The notes: generated from the sequence alone by a model not told the origin. A stretch of 64,000 nucleotides of DNA from Symsagittifera roscoffensis (GCF_963678635.1 NC_087062.1:84154012-84218011); one strand, 5' to 3'. Positions 1-10,432 are shown, counted from the stretch's first letter. Numbers and translations: made by a program.

Positions 1-1676
1 GTAGCATCCCTTGAGTGTCCTGCTTGAGTGTCCTCACACCTCGTCGAAGGCTCTGTATGAGGTGCATCCCTGCAATCCGAATCGCCGTGAGTGTTTCCCT
101 CTTGACCTACATGACTCCTCTTCGGGCTTGCATGCCCCTTGTTGCCGGAATCACTTCTCCCAGTCGCATGTGTGCCTTGCGTTGGTCGTTCGTTCGAGGT
201 TTGTCTGTTCCCGGTTGAACTTGCTCTACTGTTCGGGCCCCATGCTGTATTACCCCTTGTGGCATAGCCTGATGAACTGCCCCTGCCTCTAGTGGATCCA
301 TACGTCTTCCTCCTTTGATGTTCATTGAAGTTCACCCTCGGTTCCCTGCTTGGACCTCCCGAATTCGGCTCTCCTTCTTTTGGTCCACTCTTGCTGCTTA
401 GTAGCCCGTCCAACCTATCCATGATAGCCTGAGTTCGCCTCTCCATCATCGCGTCTATCTTTGTGTCAAGAGACCCAAGAGACTGCTCTTGCTGAATTCT
501 TAATTTCTCCATGTCGGCTCTTAAGCGTAACTCCCTCTGTTCCGCCTCTCTTGTCATTCGCGACAAGTTCCTCGTCATATGTTCGTCCGTTCTTTCTTTC
601 AAGCGTTTTTCGCTCCTGTCAACTTCTTGTCTGTTGCGGTTTATTTCTTCCCGCAGCCTTTCCCTCTCAATGTGAACTGCTCTTTCTAGTTCACTCATCC
701 TTATCGACATCTGTTCATTTTGTTCTCCTAAACTGCCCACTATGTTGTTTAAGGCTTCCTCTAGTGCTGCCCCGTTATCCACGAGTGGCGTCACTAGTGG
801 CGGTGTAACCCTGTCGGTCCCAGTTAACTTCGTGCTTGTCGAGATCCGGGCCTTGACTCTCTGCTTCAACGTCTTTTCATTATTTATTTCAGGATCCATT
901 AACGCATTGCCGAGCCCTCTGGTTCTACTCTCTTCAGGTTGCGGCTCCGAACTTGTCCTAATCGCGAAGTCCTTTGACTGGCCCGGTGTGTTTGCCTCCT
1001 TGCTTATCGTTGTCACTACACCAAATTTGTCCATGGTTCCAGTCTCTCTTCCGACGTGTGCCTCACTCTCCTGGATCGAACTATTGAGGCTGACTTGAGA
1101 TCCAAAGTCCCCTTGCTCCTCTTCATCCTCTTCCTCCTGGGACTCACCATCGTTTCCTGCTCCTCCTCCCATGCTGAATGGAAAGATGTTTCCGAAGGTG
1201 TTCTTCATTCTTTCTGAGAACGATGATGAGGTTGCTTGTTTCCCAGTTCCGCTTGCCATCATAGTGTTGTCTGTCGGAGATCTTCTAGTTGCCGTTACTT
1301 CAGTTGAGATGTCGGACAGTTCCGACATCTCCTCTCGATCCAATGTCCCGGTGGAAGTAGCAAAATCATGGCCTTGTTCTACCGGAGTAGATTCACTCGC
1401 CAGCCTTCTGCCTCTCCCTTCCAGTCCATTTACTCCCTGGTTGTCGTTCATGGTATGGTCCGTATTGACCTCCACTTCTAACAGTTCTCTTCGCTCTTCC
1501 GAGGTCTTCTGACTTCTCGTTTCAACCATTCTGCCTGAAACCGTCTCCCCTTTATCGGACCGGGATCGCTTGATCCAATCCACAAAAGGATCGGTCATCG
1601 TTTCTCTTTGCTTTTCAGGTATGAATTTCCTAGAGCTATTACCTCGTTTTGGTATCCTTGACTTGTCTAGACTCAT
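1..1676 (-). CDS. Gag-like coiled-coil protein, 3' end off the window (partial)
   Basis: The minus strand is open without a stop from an ATG at 1676-1674 to the left edge, at least 558 codons. An in-frame TAG lies two codons upstream of the ATG, which fixes the start. No enzyme domain is visible. In order: a charged Ser/Thr-rich region with an acidic Glu/Asp patch (about residues 177-190), a Glu/Arg/Lys-rich predicted coiled coil (about 318-430), and a basic Gly/Arg/Ser-rich stretch (about 455-500). Acidic N-part, coiled coil and RG-rich basic C-part is a plan seen in some retrotransposon Gag proteins. The GC content is clearly higher than the flanks, and a motif-rich non-coding stretch lies upstream where an LTR or 5' leader would be. 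No zinc knuckle is visible before the edge. Gag is my preferred reading; a host coiled-coil protein is not excluded. The open frame itself is certain. Confidence 0.6.
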   Translation of the reverse strand, partial: MSLDKSRIPKRGNSSRKFIPEKQRETMTDPFVDWIKRSRSDKGETVSGRMVETRSQKTSEERRELLEVEVNTDHTMNDNQGVNGLEGRGRRLASESTPVEQGHDFATSTGTLDREEMSELSDISTEVTATRRSPTDNTMMASGTGKQATSSSFSERMKNTFGNIFPFSMGGGAGNDGESQEEEDEEEQGDFGSQVSLNSSIQESEAHVGRETGTMDKFGVVTTISKEANTPGQSKDFAIRTSSEPQPEESRTRGLGNALMDPEINNEKTLKQRVKARISTSTKLTGTDRVTPPLVTPLVDNGAALEEALNNIVGSLGEQNEQMSIRMSELERAVHIERERLREEINRNRQEVDRSEKRLKERTDEHMTRNLSRMTREAEQRELRLRADMEKLRIQQEQSLGSLDTKIDAMMERRTQAIMDRLDGLLSSKSGPKEGEPNSGGPSREPRVNFNEHQRRKTYGSTRGRGSSSGYATRGNTAWGPNSRASSTGNRQTSNERPTQGTHATGRSDSGNKGHASPKRSHVGQEGNTHGDSDCRDAPHTEPSTRCEDTQAGHSRDA

Positions 1677-2439
1677 TCTTCTCTATTTGTCACTTTCCTA
1701 TGCCTACTCTTGACTCAATTGCTAGAGACCTTATAGTTTTATTAACAATAATAATGACACAACACAATAAATTTCACCAGATTCTATTAAATAGTGACCA
1801 CGAATCCCTGTGTTGTCAGAGTACAGTTTGTATAAAATTTATTCACACTAACCGATTATCGGTCCAAAGATCTGGAAACTAGCACAATATGATGTTATCA
1901 GTCAATTTAAAAGATAGTGTATTCACTACCCAATCAAGCACAGTTTACGTTGATTTAAAATCAAAAACAAATAATTTATTTTGACACAATATGAATGTAT
2001 ATATAAAAAAAACGTAGGTGTCTTGTACTCTTAGTCGGTCGCAGTACAATAGTCGAACCTGTCTTTTAAAGAAAAAGCTTTCCCTGCTCGGTGCCGCACC
2101 AAACAGACAAAACTTTGAAGGCAGTAATTTTCTTAAGTGGGCGTCTATTGCACCCACCGAGTACTGTGTTACCTATCTGCCTTCGGACTGCCCGAGCTAG
2201 ACCTACTAAAATCCTCAGGGCAGTCACTTTTCCCAAAAACGTCTTATGTTTCAATCCACACCAATGAATCACGCTCTTTTTAATTTAGACTTAGTGTCGC
2301 GAATATCCGAGTTCGGACCTGTTTTGTATTAGTCTGGTTCTTATTGAAAGACACTGATACCTAGCCTGTGTGTTAATAACCTAATACCTCTCACTTTTTA
2401 GTCTTTCTTTCGTCTACCTAAGTCCTTAATAAAATAATA
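1677..2439. other. Non-coding stretch upstream of the gag-like ORF
   Basis: AT-rich sequence with no convincing ORF. If the ORF to the left is a gag, this is where its leader and LTR should lie. I looked for a tRNA primer-binding site starting TGG and an LTR end and could not identify either. Confidence 0.5.
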
Positions 2440-2739
2440 CCCCTCCGGATTGGCACAAATAGGACCCTTCCGGACTGTCAGAATATAGACCCCTCCGGAT
2501 TGGGACCCCTCCGAGTTACTTAATAGTAGACCCCTCCGGATTTGGACCCCTCCGAATTAGCAACTATAAGACCCCTCCGGATTCGGACCCCTCCGGTTTT
2601 GTGGAAAGTAGACCCCTCCGGATTCGGAGCCCTTAGCCCTGTCAAAGTAGCTTTTCGTAGTTTTCTTAATTTCAGCTTATACCCCTCCGGATACGTTCTC
2701 CGATGCTTTTATACGTCCTTTCCTAGACCCCTCCGGATT
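2440..2739 (+). repeat. Array of a GACCCCTCCGGATT motif, partly 41-bp periodic
   Basis: Eleven copies or close variants of GACCCCTCCGGATT lie in 300 bp, starting near 2440, 2463, 2489, 2504, 2529, 2545, 2570, 2586, 2611, 2680 and 2726. The middle block is regular: doublets 15-16 bp apart recur every 40-41 bp. Second members of doublets vary (CCGAGTT, CCGAATT, CCGGTTT). Single copies continue rightwards near 2942, 3295, 3771, 4032 and 5080, with inverted forms (GGAAGGC) near 3354, 4447, 5142 and 5468. The core TCCGGA is palindromic. A clustered regulatory site in an LTR or promoter is one reading; a decayed minisatellite is another. Confidence 0.8.
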
Positions 2740-5182
2740 GAAGTTAAGGCACTTATTTGACAATTCACACTAACGGTGAAGGGTCTTATCACTTGCCTAA
2801 TTTCGACTCTATTATGGTTGTCTTGTGCCTTCAGCCCTCCCTTTTTGTCTAGAACTGTCCTAAGTTACTTAGTTCAATCGCTATCAACTTTTGGTAGGGG
2901 TATAAGGGTTTTTCAGAAAAATTTATAAAACGTGAAGGGTGTACCCCCTCCGGATTTGTGTAATTTGCTAAAAACAATCTCAAGAAATTTTCTCGCTCGT
3001 TTTTCCGGGAAATTTCCCGATCCTGACAGTAAGCTCAGCTAATCTCTGATCTGTTGGTACCAAGATCAACTCGATATGCCCTGTAGTTCCAAAGTTATTA
3101 ACCAAAACGTCTTTTTTGTAAACTCAAAAAATTTCTCACTTATAGGTTCCACCTAACTTTTTCCGCAATTCTGTTCCTTTCGACCTAAAAATTATTGATC
3201 CGAGCTCAGAAGGCCTATACTCTTCTAGGTCAATGCAAAAGACCCGATCTAAAACGCTTTTGTAGAAAAAATTTGCGAAAAACTATGCCACCTGGACCCC
3301 TCCGGATTGATGAATCCACCAAATCAAACACGTTATGTTCGATTTCTCTGCAACCCGGAAGGCTTTCGGGTAGCGGGTTTTAAAACTCGTAGATTCACTA
3401 GTGGACGTTGTCCGAACAACTATTTTTACTGTCCTAACTCAAAGATTTCAAAAAATTTTCTGATTTTATAGTGTTTCTTACTATCAAAAAATGGGAAAAT
3501 TTGGTTTTTGGTACCAAACTAGTTCCAACCACTTCCGAACTAAAGTTAACCGGTTCTACTTATTACAGTAGTACAGTTACAATGTAACACACTAACTTAG
3601 CGCTTTTTTCCGTTTCAAAAAATATCGATGTCTCAAAAATCGCGACTTGTGGGGGGATCAAAATATCGCTATTTTGACCCTAAAAACCGGTCTGTTTTCG
3701 TTGTTTTTCACTGAAAAACGATATAAGACTATTAATATAGGCTATATAAGTAATAATATTAGTAATACTATACCCCTCCGGGTTTGTTTATTATCCGAAT
3801 TAGGGTGCTTAACTCGGATATTCGCAGTTCGGTGAAGGGTCACTACAGTGCAGCACTGTCGAGCCCCCCACAGATTACTATCTTACTTTTTGTACCAAAA
3901 AGGATACAAAACTTGTTAACGATACCCAACAGTCGATTGTTGTTGTCGTTGAGCCCCTTCTTGTTGCTCCTTGTACTGCTTGCTGGATCGGTCTTCACCC
4001 AGGACCCTTCCCAATTGAGCGCAAATCAGCTGACCCTTCCGGATTGAGCGCAATTTATCATTAACGTGCCTAAATGCTCAAATAACCCTACAGTACAAGC
4101 CTCACAAACGGGCTACAAAATTGATCGTAACGATCCTGACTGATATAAATGCCTGTAACAACAATATATCTATCAACAACAAACGGGGGGGGGGGTTGAA
4201 TCACATCTTGTCTGGGGGGATGATTTCTACTGATTTTTTACTTTTTTTACTGTTTTTGGTTTTTTCGGTTATTTTTTATGTTTTTTGTTTTTCTTGGGTA
4301 CTATACTACTTTTTGTTTGGTTTTACTTATATCTTTAAGTGTTTTTGGTCACCAACCACTCAGGGGACGAGGAGACGGCCGATCCCCCCACCCTTCCTGG
4401 TTCGTGAATTTTCGGTCTTAACTAGGTTAAAAAACTTTTCACGGCAATCCGGAAGGCCTCCGCGTTCCGAACTACCCTTCCGCCCCGGCGGTTTAGGCCT
4501 ATTAAGGGCGTTAATGTGAGCATCCGCTCGGCGCGGAGTGCTCGTTAACGGTTCCGCCGGTCATGATGTTATAAAAGAATAACACCCAGGAGCGCCATAA
4601 AAACATACATGTAACATTCGCCCGGAAGATACATATCGACGGATAACAAAACTAAGTCTTAAGACGACTGGCTAGCGTCTAAACAGAGCTTTGCATGTTT
4701 TTCGCCGTCTCTACCAAGCCAGTACTTTTCGGTGGTCTTTTCTAACATCGGGTCGACAAAAACGTTACTGTTCTCCGGCTTCGACCAGAACGCTAAAATT
4801 AACTGAATTACATGCAAAAATAAAGAGCTCATGGCTGGGTCTCAGTATCCCCAGACCACGAGGTCACTCCTAAAAACAGGGCTACTACTTATTATATTAC
4901 TATTGTTTTTGTTCAGTAGATAAAAATCATCATCTCCATCGAAGATGGATCAAACCTTTCCCCCCCAACTCTTAGCACCTCATCCTTGTCAAAACTAATC
5001 CAAATATCAATTAAATTCAAGTCAGGACATGCCAGGATGCTAAAAGTTCAAAAGAGTCAATAAAAGTTTTCCGTCCCGAGACCCTTCCGGATTCTTGAAT
5101 CCGGTGAATCAAGCTCCTCAAGTTCGATTTCACGACAACACGGAAGGCTGGTTTCTTACCCTTCACCGTTGTTCGCAACGGC
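2740..5182. other. Non-coding repeat-rich stretch with isolated CTCCGG motifs
   Basis: No supported gene. It holds single copies of the motif described at 2440-2739, an 11-base G run at 4185-4195, and a T-rich block near 4230-4330. A module near 3295-3380 (motif, then GAATCC, then GTTCGATTTC, then CGGAAGGCT) recurs in altered form near 5080-5150. Confidence 0.6.
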
Positions 5183-5216
5183 CTTGCAACTATTGTAGCA
5201 GCACAATAGTTGCAAG
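5183..5216. repeat. Perfect 14-bp stem-loop
   Basis: CTTGCAACTATTGT (5183-5196) is followed by a six-base AGCAGC loop and its exact reverse complement (5203-5216). It lies just right of the last motif module. Function unknown. Confidence 0.85.
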
Positions 5217-5545
5217 TCGGAACGTTCTCTGCAATCTGCTGCTGTTTTTCTTCAATTTCGACTTCTTCAATTTCGATAAAGTTGTTCTCGTCAGCGCAAC
5301 TAATGTTGTTGTTTTTTTTTCTCGTTTCTTGTTAAAATGGCCGTTTCAGCATTTCTCAGAAATGTGACGTCATCATTCGAATTTTTGAAATTTTAAAATA
5401 CTAGAATATTCCAGCCTCCACCGTTTGGCTAAACGTTCCAATAACGCCCTTAGTTCTTAAAAACCACCAATCCGGAAGGCTTACTGCTAAAATTCCGAAT
5501 TCTGCAGAGATTGCATTTGTGACATTCTGGTCGAATGTCACATTA

Positions 5546-5920
5546 TCACTTCCATATCCAGAAAATTCCAAGGATTTGGACTGGAATACGTGATGAAGGG
5601 ACTCCTGACTGTAACCTCGGTTACTATGATACTTATGACCTTCTGATTACCATTTCAAAAAAAGGAATGGAACTGGACCCGGAAAACGAAATCCAAAAAT
5701 TACTGGACAGAGCTAGTTTTTGACAACAATGTTGCAGGCTTGTTTTTTTTTACTCGTGTCGAGTTTAGTTTTAATCTCTTTAACTCCAATCTTCTTTTTA
5801 TCATATTCACTTCCATATCTAGAAAATTTCCAGGATTTTGACTGGAATTTGTGATGAAGTAACTCCTGACTGTAACATCGGGTTCTATGATACTTTTGAC
5901 CTTCTGCTTGCCCTTTATGG
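5546..5920 (+). repeat. Two imperfect direct copies of a ~110-bp segment
   Basis: About 5546-5655 and 5808-5917 share a run of blocks in the same order (ACTTCCATATC, GGACTGGAATA or equivalent, GTGATGAAG, CTCCTGACTGTAAC, ATGATACTT, GACCTTCTG). The first copy makes most of a 62-codon ORF, but the second does not keep that frame open, so I read this as a non-coding duplication upstream of the gene at 6071. Confidence 0.7.
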
Positions 5921-6070
5921 AGAGCGATAAGTTTTATGGAGATCCGGATATAAAATTGTGTCCCGACTGTTTTTCAAGTTTCTAATTTCTGTGATAGAAT
6001 TGACGAGAAGCTCAGTTCTTGCTGCTGCTCAAATCCGAATTAAGATTTTTAGTTGAATTGCTGCCGAATC

Positions 6071-6826
6071 ATGCCTACGAAACGAAAAGTCAAAAAAGTT
6101 TCTCTGGGAAAGCAAAAAGGCGAAAAACTTGTAATTGACAACCTCAAGTTTAAGCCCAGAGCAGAGAATAGAAAGACCTCGATTCGATCTGCGCTGTACT
6201 TCACGAAAATGTCAGATTTGGCTTCGATAATCAATCCAAGAGGAAAAGCTCCCCCCGTAAAAAGGACTGCGGGAAATGTTAACAAACAAAGAAATCAGAT
6301 TGAAAATGAGCAACAGGTAAACGAAATTGCGGAGTTGAGAAAGTTCAATTACACAATCTTAGAGTCTGGCCTGTTGTGTCCCATTGAAAATAATTGTTAC
6401 AACAGTTGTGCTGCCAAAAAAACCTGGAGTGAACCGGAGTCCGAATGCCAAAGTCCGCTCTTAAGTCCGCTCAAGTTTCCTGTGAAGAGTTCCAATTTGT
6501 CAGATCAGATTACAAAAAAGAAAAGAAGCAAGCATATTTTTCAAGATACTGTTTTGCGTTACAGATATCGGTGGGTTGCTGAACGAGAGAGACAAGTGTT
6601 TCATATACCAACTGGCCTCACACCAACTCAATGTGTAGCCGTTGAGCAGTTTGCTCACCTGATTCGAACAATGTCTTATTCCAACTCGCTTACTGTGAAG
6701 TTACGCGATGAGCAAAACAGCACAAAGAGTAAAGTTGTCTATCAGTATAAAACTAGAAATAAGAAGCCAGTTGAGTGTCTTTTTGATAAGGGAGCTGTAG
6801 TGTGTCTGAACCGTCTGAAGTTTTAA
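6071..6826 (+). CDS. Unrecognised basic protein, 251 aa
   Basis: One uninterrupted exon of 251 codons. The start is the ATG at 6071; an in-frame TAG at 6050-6052 closes the frame upstream. The N-terminus is strongly basic (PTKRKVKKVSLGKQKGEK) and looks like a nuclear or nucleolar targeting signal. A second Lys/Arg cluster lies near residue 150 (TKKKRSKH). The C-terminal third is mixed alpha/beta in character with few charges. No signal peptide or membrane segment is seen, and I do not recognise a family. A poly(A) signal follows at 6938, and FIG4 begins 347 bp downstream on the same strand. ORF length, upstream stop, codon character and the poly(A) signal support a real gene; function cannot be assigned. 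Confidence 0.65.
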   Translation: MPTKRKVKKVSLGKQKGEKLVIDNLKFKPRAENRKTSIRSALYFTKMSDLASIINPRGKAPPVKRTAGNVNKQRNQIENEQQVNEIAELRKFNYTILESGLLCPIENNCYNSCAAKKTWSEPESECQSPLLSPLKFPVKSSNLSDQITKKKRSKHIFQDTVLRYRYRWVAERERQVFHIPTGLTPTQCVAVEQFAHLIRTMSYSNSLTVKLRDEQNSTKSKVVYQYKTRNKKPVECLFDKGAVVCLNRLKF

Positions 6827-6937
6827 AAAATCAAAAGTGACTGCTTAATTATAGTGGACTTTATTTCAAACTTTAGGCATAAAAGTGAGATAGGTTTTGC
6901 AGTGTTTCTCGAGGTTTGTAGCTTATTTTTACTTATC

Positions 6938-6943
6938 AATAAA
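6938..6943 (+). terminator. Poly(A) signal AATAAA of the 6071 gene
   Basis: AATAAA about 110 nt after the stop codon, in an A-rich run, before the next gene on the same strand. Confidence 0.5.
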
Positions 6944-7173
6944 AAAAAATTAGATTGTACAAAGAAAGTTTCATGATGTAAGCTATTTGTTCGTGCTATT
7001 CGTAATATTGACAGACGTTTCTAAGTTTCAGGCCTTGTGATTGTTCAAATGCATATTAGGCATATCCGTTCTGTCTTAATAACCATGAGGTTATCCAAAT
7101 CAAACAGAGACATTTGTAGTTGGCAAATTTCCTAGCGTAGAACAAAATAGTTTTCTCAACATCGCAAATCAGA

Positions 7174-10100
7174 ATGGAGCCGTTTCAATGGGACTGGCGA
7201 AAACAGCACATGATTTCGAGTAGAATCCAGAAAATTGAATTGAAGGAATACTCTCAATTATATCTCTGCATTGGTTCCAACGAAGATGATACCCTTTTCT
7301 GGTTTCTCAAAATCTTTAAAACCGGGTCCAAAAAGACGGAGCTAGATATAAGTTACACTTCAGTTCCGTTGAAAAGATCCGAAAAAGAGGAGACCTTAAA
7401 AATGATGGAGGGAGATCAAAGCAAAACGAGGATGTATAGAATCAGGAATATGATCCAAGGCTTCGGCATCATAGGATTTGTCAGATTCATTGGTCCTTAT
7501 TACATCATTGTCATCACCAAAAAATCGCGAGTGGCCAACATAGGACCGTATGCAGTGTACAAAATTGACGGCGTGCAAATGATACCTTTGGGACCCCTGC
7601 CGAAAGACTCTGTGTCGCTATCACTTGAAGAGAAGTACAAAAAACTTTTTCAAAGCGTGGATCTCACGGTGAATTTTTACTTCAGTTACGGATACGATTT
7701 AACTAACACATTGCAGTACAATTTGGCGCCCATTAAAACGAATTCGCCGAATAGTGCCAATAAAGTTTTGGGCTTCAGGCAGATGCCGAGAGATAAATTC
7801 ATGTGGAATGCGTTCCTTTTGAAGCCAATGCTAAATGTTGGATTGCCAAAAAGGAATTCCGAAACCTCGCACGAGTTGAATATCAATGATCAAAACCATG
7901 AGTGGGTTTTGTGTGTAATTCACGGGTTTGTGAGTCAAATGAAGCTACAAATGGGCGGGGTAGATGATCACTATTCAAATGTTAATCGCGGAATGCGGAA
8001 AGCGTCGTCTGAATGTGTTCTGAACAACGTATTAGTAGAACCATTAGAGACAAATAAAACACGTCGAACAATGTTGTTGACAGTGATCGCACGACGCTCG
8101 AGATTGTACGCCGGTACGAGGTTCAACAAACGAGGAGCGAATTGCCAAGGAGATGTAGCGAATGAAGTAGAGCTTGAACAACTTGTTGGTGACTACATGC
8201 CGTCGAGTTTTACGCACGGAAGGTTTTCAAGTTTTGTGCAGCTGAGAGGAAGTGTTCCCTTGCTGTGGAGTCAAACTGCTCCTTCGACTAAAAATTTGAG
8301 TTTCAAAACAAAGCCAGAAATAAGATTCGACTGTGCGGATCCTTGTTATATTGTAACTGGAAAACATTTCATGGGCCTGCTGAAGCAGTACGGATCGCCA
8401 ATCATTGTCTTCAACTTGGTCAAAAAGAAAGAAGGGCACCAGGAAAACAAGCTGACGAGAGAATTCACCAGAGCAATCCAATATTTCAATCAGTTCGTTC
8501 CTGTCGAAGATCGTCTGGACTACTACCATTTAGATATGTCGGCTGTTAGTAAGAGAAAAGGTGAAAATACCCTGGATAAAATCATACAGCGAGCTAACAG
8601 TATGGTTGAAAAGGTTGGCGTGTTTTACACTGGTAAAGTGAGTGCCAAAATTCTGGCTTCCAACGAATTGACGCACAATGACGCCCCGGATAAGTTAATC
8701 CAAACTGGAATTGTTCGGGTAAATTGCGTTGATTGCTTGGATCGAACCAACACGGCCCAATTCGCTTTAGGACTGGTGGCCTTGAGAAAACAAATTCTAG
8801 CCCTCGGCGTGACAAATCGAGACGAAATCGGTTACGACATGCATTGTGTTCGGATGTTGGAGGAAATATACGATTCATTGGGTGATACTATTGCATTGCA
8901 GTATGGAAGTAGCTATCTAGTGCACAGAATAGAAGGCTACAGACGAAAGTATCACTCTCATATCCCGGGAACCAGGTTGACCCCAACAGTGCAAAGCATA
9001 TCGCGTTACTACAACAACACATTTTCAGACAAGGAGAAACAGGAAGCGATTAATGTGTTCCTAGGAGTGTATAGACCATCGGAGCATCATGTAACACGTT
9101 TGCCTATGAATATTCCGAGTCATCACAAGTCACAGGCCGCTTACGCAGTCCAAAGCTCAACACTCTATAGGGGGAATGTTCGTTTGTCGCCTACCGATAA
9201 AATCCAACCTATCGCTACTGACGATGCATTGTATGGATTACGATCTCTGCCTCTTTGGGACATGGAGTCAGACTATTCACTTCACCATGTGTTTGACACC
9301 TCAATCACAACAGCAGTGAAGTCTAACCACCAGTGGTTCAATTCAGATGTAGTCAAGTGTTTGCCACGTGCTTGGAACGAAGTGTCCAAGGACGAATCAT
9401 TCTGCGGAGTCGTGAAGCTTCTGAAGAAGCAGACGACGGCGTCTCAACTGAGTGAAACTGGAGGCAGATCATCAGGAAGTGATTTCATCGATTGGTATAT
9501 CCAATTTTACAGACCTTTCAGACTCACCAGCTTCGATATGTTGCTTAAGCTGAACAAACATTTTCTCACAATCGACCGACTGAAGTTGACATCTAGTGGC
9601 CACTATCAAGAATCTGGGAAGGAGTTCATTAAATCAGTCGATGGTAAAGTGGCGTCGACTACGGCACTTTTGGGTTCCAGTTCAAATGAAGCCGAGGATT
9701 TTTCATTAGTTAGGAAAACCGAAAAAGCAAATTTAAGCAGTAAATTCAAAGGAGAATTGCAGAAGAAGTTTTCACTGATGGACGACCTTGTATTCCCACT
9801 CTTTGGTTACAGTGCGTTCAAAACCGCAGCAATTTCAGCGGCTACAAAAGGCACGTTTATTGAGCCGAAGGTGAAGTACACGAGACGTGAAAAAGCCGAA
9901 GAAGTTTCTGATTTGTTTTTTGAGTTCCCGAAGTATGGAAAACCAGCTAAGAAAAAAACTTCGACTTGTAAAATTGGAGATGCAAAGTATGGCTTTGAGA
10001 TACTAGAACCTTCTTCTAACTGCTTGAAGACATATGAAAATTATGTAGAGGTCGGGAAAAAGTCTGGAATTTTCAAAAGCGGAGAATCGGCCGATACCAA

Positions 10101-10392
10101 TCAAAAACAACCAGTTGAAACTGATTTGAAATTTTCCAGGTCCAAAATTCTGAACGCTAAAATTGTCGACAATGGAGATACACTTTCTAGTGTGTTCGTA
10201 GATCACAGATGTTTGTTTGATTCGACCAATAGCAGTCAAAGGGAGGTGTACTTGAAAGAGCCGAGTAATAGAGACGACGAAATATACAAGAACTATGTGC
10301 AGTTGGGCAAATCGGGAGCCGACAGCGTACCTACAGAAAGTCTAAGAAAATACGAGGAGTATATTAGACAGAAGTATCAAAACCCAACATAA
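7174..10392 (+). CDS. FIG4: Polyphosphoinositide phosphatase FIG4 (SAC domain), intronless
   Basis: A 1072-aa single-exon ORF. FIG4 is the SAC-family phosphatase that removes the 5-phosphate from PI(3,5)P2 and works with VAC14 and PIKfyve on endosome/vacuole membranes. The N-terminus has the FIG4 pattern ISSRIQKIELKEYSQLYLC...GSN and then GFGIIGFVRFIGPYYIIVIT and IGPYAVYKI. The catalytic SAC motif RVNCVDCLDRTN spans residues 515-526, so the CX5R(T) site is intact with Cys518, Arg524 and Thr525. The SAC domain covers about residues 140-560; the rest is the divergent FIG4 tail, here longer than in human FIG4 (about 907 aa). Human FIG4 has many introns and this copy has none, so it is a retrogene or belongs to an intron-poor gene set. 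No frameshift or stop. An ATTAAA signal lies at 10427. Confidence 0.96.
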   Translation: MEPFQWDWRKQHMISSRIQKIELKEYSQLYLCIGSNEDDTLFWFLKIFKTGSKKTELDISYTSVPLKRSEKEETLKMMEGDQSKTRMYRIRNMIQGFGIIGFVRFIGPYYIIVITKKSRVANIGPYAVYKIDGVQMIPLGPLPKDSVSLSLEEKYKKLFQSVDLTVNFYFSYGYDLTNTLQYNLAPIKTNSPNSANKVLGFRQMPRDKFMWNAFLLKPMLNVGLPKRNSETSHELNINDQNHEWVLCVIHGFVSQMKLQMGGVDDHYSNVNRGMRKASSECVLNNVLVEPLETNKTRRTMLLTVIARRSRLYAGTRFNKRGANCQGDVANEVELEQLVGDYMPSSFTHGRFSSFVQLRGSVPLLWSQTAPSTKNLSFKTKPEIRFDCADPCYIVTGKHFMGLLKQYGSPIIVFNLVKKKEGHQENKLTREFTRAIQYFNQFVPVEDRLDYYHLDMSAVSKRKGENTLDKIIQRANSMVEKVGVFYTGKVSAKILASNELTHNDAPDKLIQTGIVRVNCVDCLDRTNTAQFALGLVALRKQILALGVTNRDEIGYDMHCVRMLEEIYDSLGDTIALQYGSSYLVHRIEGYRRKYHSHIPGTRLTPTVQSISRYYNNTFSDKEKQEAINVFLGVYRPSEHHVTRLPMNIPSHHKSQAAYAVQSSTLYRGNVRLSPTDKIQPIATDDALYGLRSLPLWDMESDYSLHHVFDTSITTAVKSNHQWFNSDVVKCLPRAWNEVSKDESFCGVVKLLKKQTTASQLSETGGRSSGSDFIDWYIQFYRPFRLTSFDMLLKLNKHFLTIDRLKLTSSGHYQESGKEFIKSVDGKVASTTALLGSSSNEAEDFSLVRKTEKANLSSKFKGELQKKFSLMDDLVFPLFGYSAFKTAAISAATKGTFIEPKVKYTRREKAEEVSDLFFEFPKYGKPAKKKTSTCKIGDAKYGFEILEPSSNCLKTYENYVEVGKKSGIFKSGESADTNQKQPVETDLKFSRSKILNAKIVDNGDTLSSVFVDHRCLFDSTNSSQREVYLKEPSNRDDEIYKNYVQLGKSGADSVPTESLRKYEEYIRQKYQNPT

Positions 10393-10426
10393 TTAGTAAA
10401 CATTTTCTTCAGTGTCAATGAACGCA

Positions 10427-10432
10427 ATTAAA
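10427..10432 (+). terminator. Poly(A) signal ATTAAA of FIG4
   Basis: ATTAAA lies 35 nt after the FIG4 stop codon. This common variant signal is close to the stop and implies a short 3' UTR. Confidence 0.45.

Noticed and set aside
11-1512. Several plus-strand ORFs of 67-118 codons
   Set aside because: They are antisense shadows of the long minus-strand open frame at 1-1676.
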